Source of the DNA: Anaerococcus nagyae
GTDB lineage: Bacteria; Bacillota; Clostridia; Tissierellales; Peptoniphilaceae
Direction of reading: 5' to 3'
Length of the DNA: 64,000 nt
Assembly (NCBI RefSeq): GCF_017874535.1
Contig: NZ_JAGGLS010000001.1
Coordinates: 310,001-374,000, forward strand
The notes below the pieces were generated by a model that saw only the letters and a program-made list of their open reading frames with translations, was not told the origin of the DNA and made no database searches. Each line of letters opens with the position of its first letter. The stretch's first letter is position 1. This document shows, piece after piece, positions 1 through 8,856 of the stretch. The translations under genes were made by a program, and so were the position numbers.

Positions 1-239
1 GCACTTGCTATATCAAATGTCCTTGTAAAGTTTCTAAAGTTCTTATTTTCTGCTTTTACTTCATCTGAAATTCCATAAACTTTTGACTTAAATGCCTCAT
101 CAAGAGCTTTTATAGATTCAGTGTCACTTGATTTAAAATATTCTTTTCTTTCTGCTTGGCCTAGGCTGATATCTGAATCTACCCAATTTAGGCCAGTAGA
201 ATTCCAAGTATACATTCTCATTTCATTAAGTTTACTCAT
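1..239 (-). CDS. sufD: SufD, Fe-S cluster assembly scaffold subunit (5' part only)
   Basis: Only the first 79 codons are in the window; the gene runs off the left edge. The start ATG (237-239) shares one base with the TGA of sufB (TGATG), the usual translational coupling in suf operons. The N-terminal residues (MSKLNEMRMYTWNSTGLN) lack a diagnostic motif, so the call rests mainly on position behind sufC and sufB, where SufD or a SufD-like paralogue is expected. SufD joins SufB and SufC in the SufBC2D scaffold that builds Fe-S clusters in the cytoplasm. It could instead be a SufB-like second copy; the missing C-terminus would decide. Confidence 0.75.
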   Translation of the reverse strand, partial: MSKLNEMRMYTWNSTGLNWVDSDISLGQAERKEYFKSSDTESIKALDEAFKSKVYGISDEVKAENKNFRNFTRTFDIAS

Positions 240-1651
240 CAGCCATTCGCTCCTTCAAGTTCCATATCTATTAAGTGATTCATTTCTACAGCATATTCTA
301 ATGGTAATTCACGACTAACTGGTTCTGCAAATCCACGTACTATCATAGATTTTGCTTCATCTTCGGGAATTCCACGACTCATTAGATAAAATATTTGTGA
401 TTGATCTAATGATCCAATCTTTGCCTCGTGTCCACAATCCACATCATCATTTCTAATATCGAGTACTGGAATAGTATCAGACTGTGCACCTTCAGTAAGC
501 ATTAGATTTTCACAGTCAACTGTTGAACGACTACCCGCTGAATTTCTCTTCATTTGAACTAGAGATCTAGTCATTGATTTTCCAGTACCACCCGTAATTG
601 ACTTGGTAAGAGCAGTTGAATATGTGTTTGGAGCAAGGTGAATCATTGAGCAACCATTATCAATATATTGACCATCACCTGCAAAAGTAATTCCAGTATA
701 CTCCGCGCTTGCACCTTCTCCAGCTAATACACTTGTAGGATAAAGCATAGAAACTTTTGATCCAAAGGAACCTGATACCCAAATAACCTTGCCGCCCTCA
801 TCTACTATAGCGCGCTTTGTGTTTAGGTTATACATATTCCTTGACCAGTTTTCTATTGTAGAAAATCTAACTTCAGCATTTTTACCAACAAATATTTCTA
901 CAGAACCTGCATGTAAGTTTACAACATTATATTTTGGAGCTGAACATCCTTCTATGAAGTGAACTTTTGCATTATCTTCTGCGATAATCATAGTATGTTC
1001 AAATTGTCCAGCACCTGGAGCATTAAGTCTATAATATGATTGAAGTGGTATATCTACCTTTACTCCTTCTGGAACATATATTAACGATCCACCTGACCAT
1101 ACTGCACCGTGAAGTGCCGCATATTTATGAAGTGTTGGGGGTATTGCTCTTTGAAAGTATTCTTTTACCAAATCTTCATGCTCTTTAAGGGCTGTTGCAA
1201 AGTCCATAAAGATAACACCTTGATCTTCTAAATGCTTTTGAATAGAGAAGTATACTTCCTCACTATCGTATTGGGCACCTACACCAGCTAAAGATTCTTG
1301 TTCAGCTTGAGGTATACCAAGTCTATCAAAAGTAGCTTTTATCTCTTCCGGAAGAGCTTCCCAATTAGATTTCTTATCTGTCTTTGGCTTAACATAGGCT
1401 GTGATATCATCCATATTTAACTCAGATAAGTCTGGACCCCAGTTTGGATTTTCCATTTGAAGGAAAAGCTCAAGAGATTTAAGCCTTCTAAGCCTCATCC
1501 AGTCTGGCTCGCCTTTTTCACGTGAAATTTCATTTACTATATCAGCATTAATTCCTTTTTCTGTAATCTTATCATAGGTAAATTCGTCTATAAAGTCGTA
1601 AAAACCTCGATCTAATTCCTTTAATTTTTCTTCTATATTATTACTTGGCAT
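239..1651 (-). CDS. sufB: SufB, Fe-S cluster scaffold protein
   Basis: This 470-residue protein has the full length and N-terminal features of SufB (about 465-480 residues). The segment KYAALHGAVWSGGSLIYVP and the downstream beta-helix part with FIEGCSAPKYNVVNLHAG are typical, as is the C-terminal SRGIPEDEAKSMIVRGFAEP. Together with SufC and SufD it forms the scaffold on which Fe-S clusters are assembled. It begins 3 bases after sufC and overlaps sufD by one base, so the three form one operon read leftward. Family assignment is secure. No sulfur donor (SufS) or SufU is visible; they may lie beyond the left edge. Confidence 0.97.
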   Translation of the reverse strand: MPSNNIEEKLKELDRGFYDFIDEFTYDKITEKGINADIVNEISREKGEPDWMRLRRLKSLELFLQMENPNWGPDLSELNMDDITAYVKPKTDKKSNWEALPEEIKATFDRLGIPQAEQESLAGVGAQYDSEEVYFSIQKHLEDQGVIFMDFATALKEHEDLVKEYFQRAIPPTLHKYAALHGAVWSGGSLIYVPEGVKVDIPLQSYYRLNAPGAGQFEHTMIIAEDNAKVHFIEGCSAPKYNVVNLHAGSVEIFVGKNAEVRFSTIENWSRNMYNLNTKRAIVDEGGKVIWVSGSFGSKVSMLYPTSVLAGEGASAEYTGITFAGDGQYIDNGCSMIHLAPNTYSTALTKSITGGTGKSMTRSLVQMKRNSAGSRSTVDCENLMLTEGAQSDTIPVLDIRNDDVDCGHEAKIGSLDQSQIFYLMSRGIPEDEAKSMIVRGFAEPVSRELPLEYAVEMNHLIDMELEGANG

Positions 1652-1654
1652 AGT

Positions 1655-2386
1655 CTACACCCATTCATATCCACGTTTTTCGATCTCGTCCATAAGACTA
1701 TCGTCGCCTTCATGAGCAATTTTACCGTCTTTTATAACATGAACGTAGTCCGCTTTGATATTTTCTAATAATTCTCTATGGTGAGTAATAATAATAACTG
1801 CATTATCCTCTGATAGATAATCTTTTATACCACTACTTACTATTCTAACAGCATCAACGTCTAGTCCTGAATCTGTTTCATCTAGCATAGCAAGTTTTGG
1901 ATTGAGCATCTTTAATTGTAAAATTTCTGATTTTTTTCTTTCACCACCAGAAAATCCCACATTAACATATCTTGACGCATAATCTTCAGATAAGTTTAAA
2001 GATTTCATTTCCTTAGCTAAATTTTTGCTAAAGCTTAGCATTTGCGGCTTCTTTCCTGTGATTTGCTCTTCAGAAATTCTTAAAAAATCATTTAATTTTA
2101 CACCCGGGATTTCATCAGGATGTTGGAAACTCATGAAAATTCCACGACGAGCACGTTTATCAACAGATTCTTCTGTGATATCTTCTCCTTCAAAATAAAT
2201 TTTCCCTTCTGTAACTTCATAAACTGGGTTAGCCATAATTGTATTCATTAGAGTTGATTTACCTGATCCATTCGAACCCATAACTACATGAACTTCACCC
2301 TTATTTACTGTTAAATCTATACCTTTTAAAATCTCATTATCTTCTACAGATACATGAAGATTTTCAATTTTTAATAACTCAGACAT
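1655..2386 (-). CDS. sufC: SufC, Fe-S assembly ATPase
   Basis: The protein is a 243-residue soluble ABC-type ATPase. It has Walker A GSNGSGKS (about residues 38-45), the SufC-type signature FSGGERKKSEILQ, Walker B with LDETDSGLDVDA, and the H-loop in IITHH. The DETDSGLD form of Walker B and ERKK after the signature are specific for SufC rather than for transport ATPases. It powers conformational change of the SufBD scaffold. It is the first gene of the sufCBD operon; the start ATG at 2384-2386 follows an AAGAGG-type ribosome site. The 148 bases upstream separate it from ptsH and contain the ptsH terminator. Confidence 0.97.
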   Translation of the reverse strand: MSELLKIENLHVSVEDNEILKGIDLTVNKGEVHVVMGSNGSGKSTLMNTIMANPVYEVTEGKIYFEGEDITEESVDKRARRGIFMSFQHPDEIPGVKLNDFLRISEEQITGKKPQMLSFSKNLAKEMKSLNLSEDYASRYVNVGFSGGERKKSEILQLKMLNPKLAMLDETDSGLDVDAVRIVSSGIKDYLSEDNAVIIITHHRELLENIKADYVHVIKDGKIAHEGDDSLMDEIEKRGYEWV

Positions 2387-2495
2387 TTTTACCTCTTCTT
2401 TTTAATTTATATTAATCGAAAATTCAATTAAAGTATACTCCTTTACTAGGAATTATCAATCAGCTTATAGTCTATATTGTACTCGAAAATATCCA

Positions 2496-2517
2496 TAAAA
2501 AAACGAGCCTAGGCTCG
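2496..2517 (-). terminator. rho-independent terminator of ptsH
   Basis: A perfect 14-base palindrome (CGAGCCT/AGGCTCG, 2504-2517) is followed on the minus strand by a run of seven T (complement of 2497-2503). It lies 17 bases past the HPr stop codon and separates it from sufC, 110 bases further on. Confidence 0.85.
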
Positions 2518-2534
2518 CAAATATCTCTATACTT

Positions 2535-2801
2535 TTAATTTTGATTAATTTTATTTTCTATTACATCTACTAAAGATTTGACAGCTTCTTCTTCCTTATC
2601 GCCGCTAGCTTTGATTGTTAATTCTTCGCCATTAGAAGCACTCATGCTAAGAACTGACATGATAGACTTTGCATTATAGCTTCTTCCATTTTTTTCTACT
2701 GTTATATCACAAGGAAACTGAACAGCGGCTCTGATAAAGATTGATGCAGGTCTTGCATGTAAGCCAATCTCATTAGTTAGTGTGACTTTTTGCTCGTACA
2801 T
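2535..2801 (-). CDS. ptsH: HPr phosphocarrier protein
   Basis: This is an 88-residue cytoplasmic protein of typical HPr length. The active-site histidine is His15 in GLHARPAS, and the regulatory serine phosphorylated by HPr kinase in Firmicutes is Ser46 in NAKSIMSV. It passes phosphate from enzyme I to PTS permeases such as the GlcNAc-type permease at 53.1 kb, and with Ser46 it can take part in CcpA-linked catabolite control. It is monocistronic: its own promoter lies about 35-60 bases upstream and its terminator follows the stop. The ptsI gene is not next to it, which differs from the usual ptsHI operon of bacilli but is common in clostridial relatives. Confidence 0.97.
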   Translation of the reverse strand: MYEQKVTLTNEIGLHARPASIFIRAAVQFPCDITVEKNGRSYNAKSIMSVLSMSASNGEELTIKASGDKEEEAVKSLVDVIENKINQN

Positions 2802-2835
2802 AGTACCTCCTTTTTTTAAATCTTTTTATAAATTA

Positions 2836-2864
2836 ATATTACATTATTTAAGCAAAAAATGCAA
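2836..2864 (-). promoter_or_regulatory. probable promoter of ptsH
   Basis: Read on the minus strand, TTGCAT (2859-2864) and TAATAT (2836-2841) are 17 bases apart, a sigma-A-like arrangement. A strong GGAGG ribosome site follows just before the ptsH ATG. Judged by eye only, in AT-rich DNA. Confidence 0.5.
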
Positions 2865-2923
2865 ACATTTTCACAAATTTATTCAATTATGATTATAAAA
2901 TCTGGCAGTTTACTAGGATTTAA

Positions 2924-2976
2924 CAAAAAAATTAGGACAGTTAAATCTGATAAGCTATAGAAATTAACTATCCTAA
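2924..2976 (-). terminator. terminator of pepD
   Basis: Two 13-base arms, TTAGGACAGTTAA (2932-2944) and TTAACTATCCTAA (2964-2976), pair with one wobble. On the minus strand the hairpin is followed by a run of T (complement of 2924-2930). It sits about 55 bases after the pepD stop. Confidence 0.8.
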
Positions 2977-3029
2977 ATATATAACTTTTATTTAAGCAAT
3001 TATTTATTTATAAAAACTCTAAGCAAAAC

Positions 3030-4442
3030 TTAAATTCTTTTTATAAGCTCTTTTAAGAATTTGTAATTGTTTTCTACTGACTTTATACTAACACGCTCTG
3101 CCGGTGAGTGTGCTCCTTGTATTTCTGGTCCAAAGGAAATCATCTCAACATCTGGCATAACACCCTTAAATAGACCACATTCTAGACCCCCATGAGTGGT
3201 TGCAACTTCCATATCCGTTCCATTTTGCTCTTTCCATATATCATTTGCAATATCTATTAACTTAGTTTCTTCTCTTTGCCATCCTGTGTAAGCACTTTTT
3301 ATCTCTGCCTTACCACCATATAATTTTACAATTTTTGTAGCTATAGCTGCTCTATTAAATTTAGCAGAATCAATTTGTGATCTAATCATTGAGCTCATTC
3401 TAATCTCATCTTCACTTTCTTCTAGTATACCTAGATTTGATGAAGTTATAATCTCATCTTTATATTTTTTATACAAACCATTAGGTAAGGTGTATATACA
3501 GTCAATTATATTTTTAGATAAATTTTGGCTAAGAACTTTTCCATTAAAACTAGTTTCTTCTATACTGATTTGTCCCTTAGGGTCTGTATCTTTTGATTCA
3601 TTTAATATATCCTCTTTTCTGCTATTAATTTCTTCTATAGCACTTTTTTTATCAGATACAGAAACTATGGCATAGGCCGTAGATGGGATAGCATTCCTCT
3701 TTACACCACCATTAAACTCTGCTATTTGTACTCCGTCTATATCTACTAATAACCTAGCCAAACTATTTATAGCATTGATCCTAGCTTTATCAATTTCCAT
3801 TCCAGAATGGCCACCTTCAAATCCTCTTAGGTCAAGTTTAATAAAGTCTCCTTTAGCATCTTCATATTCTTTTTCAAATGTTATTTCTAAATCAAGACCT
3901 CCAGCACATCCTATCGTAAGAGCACCTTCTTCTTCTGAATCTATATTTAATAAATATTTTGCATTTATATCCGTTCCATCAAGAGCATTTGCACCAACCA
4001 TTGATGTTTCCTCTCCTGTTGTAATGATTGCTTCAAGCGGCCCATGTTCTAGTGAATCATCATCAAATATTGCAAGAATAAAAGCCACTCCCATACCATC
4101 ATCGGCACCTAGGGTAGTCTTATCAGCCGTTACCCATTCATCTTCTATCAATAATTTTATAGGGTCTTTACTAAAGTCATGATCAGAATCATCTTCTTTT
4201 ACACAAACCATATCCATATGAGCTTGTAAAGCCACAGTTTCTCTATTCTCACAACCAGATGAAGCATTCTTTTTCATAATTACATTAAGAGCCTCATCTT
4301 GACGTACTTCTAGTTTATGTTCTTTAGCAAAATTTACCAAATAATCTGAAACAGCTTTTTCATCTCCAGAGCATCTAGGAATTTCGCTTAATTCTTTAAA
4401 ATATCTCCAAACTTCTTTAGGATTTAATTCATTATATTCCAT
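3030..4442 (-). CDS. pepD: PepD-type aminoacyl-histidine dipeptidase (M20 family)
   Basis: This 470-residue zinc peptidase belongs to the PepD (beta-Ala-His dipeptidase) branch of family M20. The metal-binding motif QAHMDMVC puts His75 and Asp77 in place, LGADDGMG carries the bridging Asp near residue 114, and TTGEETSMVGA supplies the catalytic Glu pair. The C-terminal HGGLECG and GPEIQGAHSPAERV are typical of PepD. It cleaves dipeptides, often Xaa-His, in the cytoplasm and would feed amino acid fermentation. It starts 38 bases after the upstream glycosyltransferase on the same strand, so the two may be co-transcribed, though no functional link is apparent. A clear terminator follows. Confidence 0.93.
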   Translation of the reverse strand: MEYNELNPKEVWRYFKELSEIPRCSGDEKAVSDYLVNFAKEHKLEVRQDEALNVIMKKNASSGCENRETVALQAHMDMVCVKEDDSDHDFSKDPIKLLIEDEWVTADKTTLGADDGMGVAFILAIFDDDSLEHGPLEAIITTGEETSMVGANALDGTDINAKYLLNIDSEEEGALTIGCAGGLDLEITFEKEYEDAKGDFIKLDLRGFEGGHSGMEIDKARINAINSLARLLVDIDGVQIAEFNGGVKRNAIPSTAYAIVSVSDKKSAIEEINSRKEDILNESKDTDPKGQISIEETSFNGKVLSQNLSKNIIDCIYTLPNGLYKKYKDEIITSSNLGILEESEDEIRMSSMIRSQIDSAKFNRAAIATKIVKLYGGKAEIKSAYTGWQREETKLIDIANDIWKEQNGTDMEVATTHGGLECGLFKGVMPDVEMISFGPEIQGAHSPAERVSIKSVENNYKFLKELIKRI

Positions 4443-4480
4443 TTATATCCTCCATTAATCTTAACTATTATATACAAATA

Positions 4481-5407
4481 CTAATACCCAATTTTTGACT
4501 TTAACCTTTGCTTGTTTAGACTAAGTTTTAAGCTTCTTAAACCAAATGAATGGCTTTTCTTATTTATAATATACTCATACTTATTATAAGTTTCCCTAAT
4601 TTCATCCTTGTTATAACCTAAATTTATAGCTTCTAAGAGTTTATTAACTATATTACCCACCAATTTATGGTTTATTAAGGCCTCTTTTTCTCTTTTTGAT
4701 AGGTGCAAGGATTTATCATTTAAGATCCTATTAGAAAATTCTATATCATCTTCTATTTTTTCTAAGCTAAAGGAAGAAAGAGAAAGCCTATTTGTTTCGA
4801 TTCTATAATAAGTAAGATACTCAGGTACTATCTCAATTTTTTTAGAATTTTTTATTATCCTTACCATAAACTCAATATCTTCTCCATAGGAGCTTTGCTC
4901 ATGAAAAATAATATCATTATCCAATATTATTTCTTTTTTAATTAGAAAATTACTTATATGGAGCTTATTTTTTGTTATTAAGTAATTAACTAAAAAGTCA
5001 CTCTTTACAAAAGAACTTTTCTTTTCAGTAACTTCTCCATCAATCAATTCATTATAGCCACATGTACATAGGTCAGAATTTGTCTGTTCTATTTTTTTAT
5101 ACATCTTTGATAAGTACTTCCTGTCATAGAGATCATCAGAATCTAGAAAGCAAATATATGGGCTAGTTGACTTAGATATTCCAAAATTTCTTGCAGCAGA
5201 AACACCACCATTTTCTTTTTTATAATAATAAATATTATCATACTTTTTGCCTAATTTACCTACTATTTCACATGAATCATCAGTTGAGCCATCGTCAACT
5301 ATAATAATTTTAAAATCATTAAAATCACTTGCTTCTACCGATTCAATAGTCTCACTTATCATACTACTTGCATTGTACATTGGAATTATCACATCAATTT
5401 TCGCCAT
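4481..5407 (-). CDS. family 2 glycosyltransferase
   Basis: This is a 308-residue GT-A fold protein. The start is IDVIIPMYNASSMISETIES, the nucleotide-binding loop is VDDGSTDD (residues 38-44) and the metal-binding DxD is FLDSDDLYD (Asp89-Asp92). NGGVSAARNFGI is typical of the family. No membrane segment is evident, so it probably transfers a sugar from a nucleotide donor at the inner face of the membrane, to a cell-wall polymer or glycolipid; the acceptor cannot be inferred. It is not in a polysaccharide cluster: pepD lies downstream and the divergent C39-like peptidase upstream. Confidence 0.9.
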   Translation of the reverse strand: MAKIDVIIPMYNASSMISETIESVEASDFNDFKIIIVDDGSTDDSCEIVGKLGKKYDNIYYYKKENGGVSAARNFGISKSTSPYICFLDSDDLYDRKYLSKMYKKIEQTNSDLCTCGYNELIDGEVTEKKSSFVKSDFLVNYLITKNKLHISNFLIKKEIILDNDIIFHEQSSYGEDIEFMVRIIKNSKKIEIVPEYLTYYRIETNRLSLSSFSLEKIEDDIEFSNRILNDKSLHLSKREKEALINHKLVGNIVNKLLEAINLGYNKDEIRETYNKYEYIINKKSHSFGLRSLKLSLNKQRLKSKIGY

Positions 5408-5582
5408 AAAACTTACCTCAAAATATATAAACTTATTACAATTATTATAAACTTATATGTTTTTTAGTCAATAATTAAATAAATCAACTATTAAATTAAT
5501 ATTATTGATTTTTAACTCCAATATTGATTAAACATTGAATTTATTATATAATTATTTTTATAAGTTCAGTAAAGGAATAATT

Positions 5583-6443
5583 ATGAGAAAAAGAAAAAAA
5601 AGAAAATTTAAACTTTTAAGGTTAATTGTAATAGCTTTTATAATTTACATTATGGTAAATTTTCTTAGAACTAGAATAAATGACTCACCATATGAGGATA
5701 ATTACTTTAACGAAAAATTAAGTTATTTCAATTCAATCTTTAAATCAAATAAATATAAAACAGATGACATGAACAAACTTAGAAAAAATATAGAAAAAGA
5801 AGCTAATAAAGGCAATGAAAAAGCTCAATGGATTTATGATAATTTAGATTCTTTAGATAATACTTTATTATACCTAAGTGGAAACGACTCTGATACTATA
5901 GAATTTGTCTATAATTATGCAAATGGAATTACAGACTTTGCCTATTATGATGGTCAGTCTGTAGATTTAGGCAGAAAAACACCTTATTTTATTCAATGGG
6001 ACAACAGATGGGCCTACAATAATTTAGGTCATTCCAATATAGGTATAGCAGGATGTGGACCAACCTCAATAGCCATGGTACTTGCAAGACTAAATAACGA
6101 TATCACTATAAGCCCTGATAAAATATCTAAAGACGCCTATGGGTATATGGATGGAAATGGTATATCTTGGTCATTCTTCCAAGATGAGGCAAATAAGTAT
6201 GGATACAGTGTTAGTGATATTCCAAATAATGAAGAAGCTATGATAGATGCTTTAAACTACGGACCTTTAATTGTTTCTGTAGATAAAGGATATTTTACTC
6301 TTTTCGGACACATACTTGTTATAGATTCCTATGAGAATGGTAAATTTATAATTAATGATCCAAATAGTATCAAAAAAAGCCAAATGAAATGGTCATACCA
6401 TCAACTACAAGATCAAATAGCTCATATTTGGTTACTTAGTTGA
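5583..6443 (+). CDS. membrane-anchored C39-like cysteine peptidase
   Basis: The 286-residue protein has a very basic N-terminus (RKRKKRKFK) followed by one hydrophobic segment (about residues 12-27), so it is probably anchored with the catalytic domain outside. The C-terminal half matches Peptidase_C39_2: IQWDNRWAY, then GIAGCGPTSIAMVL with catalytic Cys158, and FGHILVID with His243, then INDPNS. An open frame extends 16 codons upstream to 5535, but the ATG at 5583 has an AAAGGAA ribosome site at the right distance and a proper transmembrane N-terminus. Such domains process bacteriocin leaders when fused to ABC exporters; here it stands alone beside exported proteins. Substrate unknown. Confidence 0.85.
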   Translation: MRKRKKRKFKLLRLIVIAFIIYIMVNFLRTRINDSPYEDNYFNEKLSYFNSIFKSNKYKTDDMNKLRKNIEKEANKGNEKAQWIYDNLDSLDNTLLYLSGNDSDTIEFVYNYANGITDFAYYDGQSVDLGRKTPYFIQWDNRWAYNNLGHSNIGIAGCGPTSIAMVLARLNNDITISPDKISKDAYGYMDGNGISWSFFQDEANKYGYSVSDIPNNEEAMIDALNYGPLIVSVDKGYFTLFGHILVIDSYENGKFIINDPNSIKKSQMKWSYHQLQDQIAHIWLLS

Positions 6444-6494
6444 AATAATTCTTTTACTTACTTAAACTATATAAATAATATAGATTATATTCTT

Positions 6495-6532
6495 ATTGCT
6501 AATAGAAGCTATAAGTTGCTTTTATTAGCAAT
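6495..6532 (+). terminator. hairpin downstream of the C39-like gene
   Basis: Perfect 10-base arms ATTGCTAATA (6495-6504) and TATTAGCAAT (6523-6532) flank an inner partly paired loop. It lies about 50 bases after the stop codon. There is no good T-run after it, so it may stabilise the 3' end rather than terminate. Confidence 0.45.
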
Positions 6533-6770
6533 ATAACCATCTTATAAATTTTATCTTTCAAATTGTATTCAAGTCTATACTCAAATAAGATAAATTATCC
6601 AAATAAATCTTTACTCTACCTTCCTTGTAATAAAAATTTTTTAAGCTATTAATTTAGGCTGCCCTAATTTTTATATTAATTTAGTAGAATTTTTTTGTCA
6701 TTTATATTATAATATCAAATATGAAATCATTATAATAAATAAATTTATTTACAGTAAAAATTAATAAGTG

Positions 6771-6838
6771 AGTATGGCCATACTAATTTCAAGACTTGTT
6801 ATATGATTTTATATAGCTGTCTACTGAAAAGATAGCTA
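6771..6838 (+). promoter_or_regulatory. leader region of the surface-protein genes: palindrome and hairpin
   Basis: The 445-base gap 6444-6888 holds, besides the hairpin at 6495, a perfect 14-base palindrome AGTATGGCCATACT (6771-6784) and a 9-bp hairpin TAGCTGTCT/AGATAGCTA (6814-6822 and 6830-6838) just upstream of the GGGAGG ribosome site. A TATAAT lies at 6708-6713 but lacks a convincing -35. The palindrome could be an operator and the hairpin a 5' UTR structure; both are inferences from symmetry alone. Confidence 0.35.
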
Positions 6839-6888
6839 AAATTAAAATATAAAAATAGAATATGTATATTTTAATAGGGAGGACTTTA

Positions 6889-8835
6889 ATGAATAAAAAA
6901 AATAATTATAGCAATTATAGATTAAGTACCGCATTAGCTTTAATGCTAATTTTTTCAACTAATAATACTGTATTTGCAAGTGAAGAAGGAAATTTAAATA
7001 ATGATGAATTTTTTTCTACTAGTGAAGAAGAATTTTTAAATAAATCAAATGATCAAGAGATAGTAGAAAACAGTGACGATGGTTCTACCGATCTTACTAC
7101 CAGTCCTACAGATACAGATGAAATAAATCAAGCAAATGATAATGCTGAGGATAGTAAAGAAAAGATGAGAGAAGATAGCAATCCCAAAACTAATAATATC
7201 AATGATCCAATAGATATAGATAATGAAAATAAAATAAATAACAATATTGATTCTAAAGAAGAAGTATCAAAAGACACAAATAAAGCAAGCAAAGTAAAAC
7301 TAGATGACGCAAACGAAGAAAATCTAGTTACAGTTGTCAAAGATCCTACTTATCCAAGTTACATACCCCTAGATAAGATAGATCAAAATGAATACTATAT
7401 ATTTGGTCAATATAAAAATAATCGAGATGATGGCGAAGATAGAGCTACTTATACATTTTATATTGATAGAAATGATCCTTACCAAAAAGTTTACATTAAT
7501 TTAAAAAAAATAAATAGTGAAGGAAAAGAATTTGAAAAAGTTTATAGCATAAACTATAACGGCGAACTAAACATCAAGAAATTAGCTACGAATATATCTA
7601 GAAATGAACTAGAAATTTCAGCTTTAGATAAGAAAAACACTGGAGAAAGTACTTTTGGCACTGTAAAAGAAAATACTGATGCAGAAAATCAAGAAAATAA
7701 ATCCACAACTTATGACATCCCCCTAAGAACTCATCACACTACACATTTTTTAGACGCAGATACTGATAATGATATTCATTCTCCTGTTATCGCTTCTGGT
7801 TTCTTTGGACAGGATATCACGCCTCCACAAGCTCCTAAGAATATTAACAAAGATGGAATAACATATGAGTATACTGGCAAGTCTATTGGTTTGGATAAAT
7901 TTAGTGAAAATTATAAAATTCTTCAAGAAGCTAATGATACTTTTGAATACTATATAGGTAAAGATAAAAAACAAAAAGTTGAAGTAAAGAGAGCAGGTGA
8001 TCAATCAATCATAGATATCACAACATATGATCAAGATGGAAATGTTTTAAAAACATATAAAGGTGTTAAAGAAAACGATAAAATTCTAAACGACTTAGAT
8101 CTCTCCTATGAGATTATCAACGAAAATCCTGTTATATATTCTAATACTAGTAAAATTTACTACTATAAAAAATTTGAAAATAAAGCTATTGATAATCCAA
8201 ATAATAAAGATGTAGAAGAAAATTATGTTGATAAAGATTATAAAAAAGAATTTTTAAATAATCTATTAAACTTGTCCAAATTATCAAATACAGAAAAAGC
8301 AAAATTTGAGGAAAGAATCAATTTAGCTAAATCTAATGATGAAATCTATAAAATTTATAACGAAGCTATTAATTTAAATAATGCAAGAACTAAAAATGAA
8401 AGTTCTAACACAGATGACAATTACATCATTGATGATAACAAATCAAAAGAAGTAAATAAATATCCATTTATCAAAGATGAATCAAATGTCGATATATCAA
8501 AAGAATCTATTAATAAAATTAAGGAAGATCATAAAAATTCTAATAATTCCAACAATAGTCACTCTCTAATTTATATTCCAGACGACTATAAATATATCAA
8601 AAAAGGATTCTATTTTAAAGAAGATCTTCTTAAAGATTACTATAACCTTAAACAAGCTATATTAGAAAATGAATGTTTATGTAAAACTTGCCAACACTTA
8701 TTGTCTGATATTTCAAGTTTGAGCAAAAAATATTCTGACAAAATAAACAAACTGATAAAACAATCCAAGTTATTATGTAAAGAAGGAAAAATGGCTTTAA
8801 AAGAATATTGTAAGATTCTAGAAATAGATAATTAA
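6889..8835 (+). CDS. large secreted or surface protein with a GA-module-like segment
   Basis: The start chosen is the ATG at 6889, which follows AGGGAGG by 6 bases; the frame extends 9 codons further up but without a ribosome site. The 648-residue product begins with a signal peptide (hydrophobic LSTALALMLIFS, cleavage near VFAS-E). Then comes an acidic, Asn/Asp/Ser-rich low-complexity stretch to about residue 145, a beta-rich part (about 150-430), and a three-helix-like segment near residues 450-500 (LNLSKLSNTEKAKFEERI, then LAKSNDEIYKIY) resembling the GA albumin-binding module seen in Finegoldia PAB. The C-terminus is Lys-rich with four cysteines and no LPXTG or transmembrane anchor. Probably co-transcribed with the protease 21 bases downstream. 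Function not established. Confidence 0.75.
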   Translation: MNKKNNYSNYRLSTALALMLIFSTNNTVFASEEGNLNNDEFFSTSEEEFLNKSNDQEIVENSDDGSTDLTTSPTDTDEINQANDNAEDSKEKMREDSNPKTNNINDPIDIDNENKINNNIDSKEEVSKDTNKASKVKLDDANEENLVTVVKDPTYPSYIPLDKIDQNEYYIFGQYKNNRDDGEDRATYTFYIDRNDPYQKVYINLKKINSEGKEFEKVYSINYNGELNIKKLATNISRNELEISALDKKNTGESTFGTVKENTDAENQENKSTTYDIPLRTHHTTHFLDADTDNDIHSPVIASGFFGQDITPPQAPKNINKDGITYEYTGKSIGLDKFSENYKILQEANDTFEYYIGKDKKQKVEVKRAGDQSIIDITTYDQDGNVLKTYKGVKENDKILNDLDLSYEIINENPVIYSNTSKIYYYKKFENKAIDNPNNKDVEENYVDKDYKKEFLNNLLNLSKLSNTEKAKFEERINLAKSNDEIYKIYNEAINLNNARTKNESSNTDDNYIIDDNKSKEVNKYPFIKDESNVDISKESINKIKEDHKNSNNSNNSHSLIYIPDDYKYIKKGFYFKEDLLKDYYNLKQAILENECLCKTCQHLLSDISSLSKKYSDKINKLIKQSKLLCKEGKMALKEYCKILEIDN

Positions 8836-8856
8836 AAATAGTTATGGAGGTATATA

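Noticed and set aside
5535-5582. An upstream start for the C39-like gene
   Set aside because: The extra 16 codons lack a ribosome site and would place charged residues before the transmembrane segment; ATG 5583 has both.
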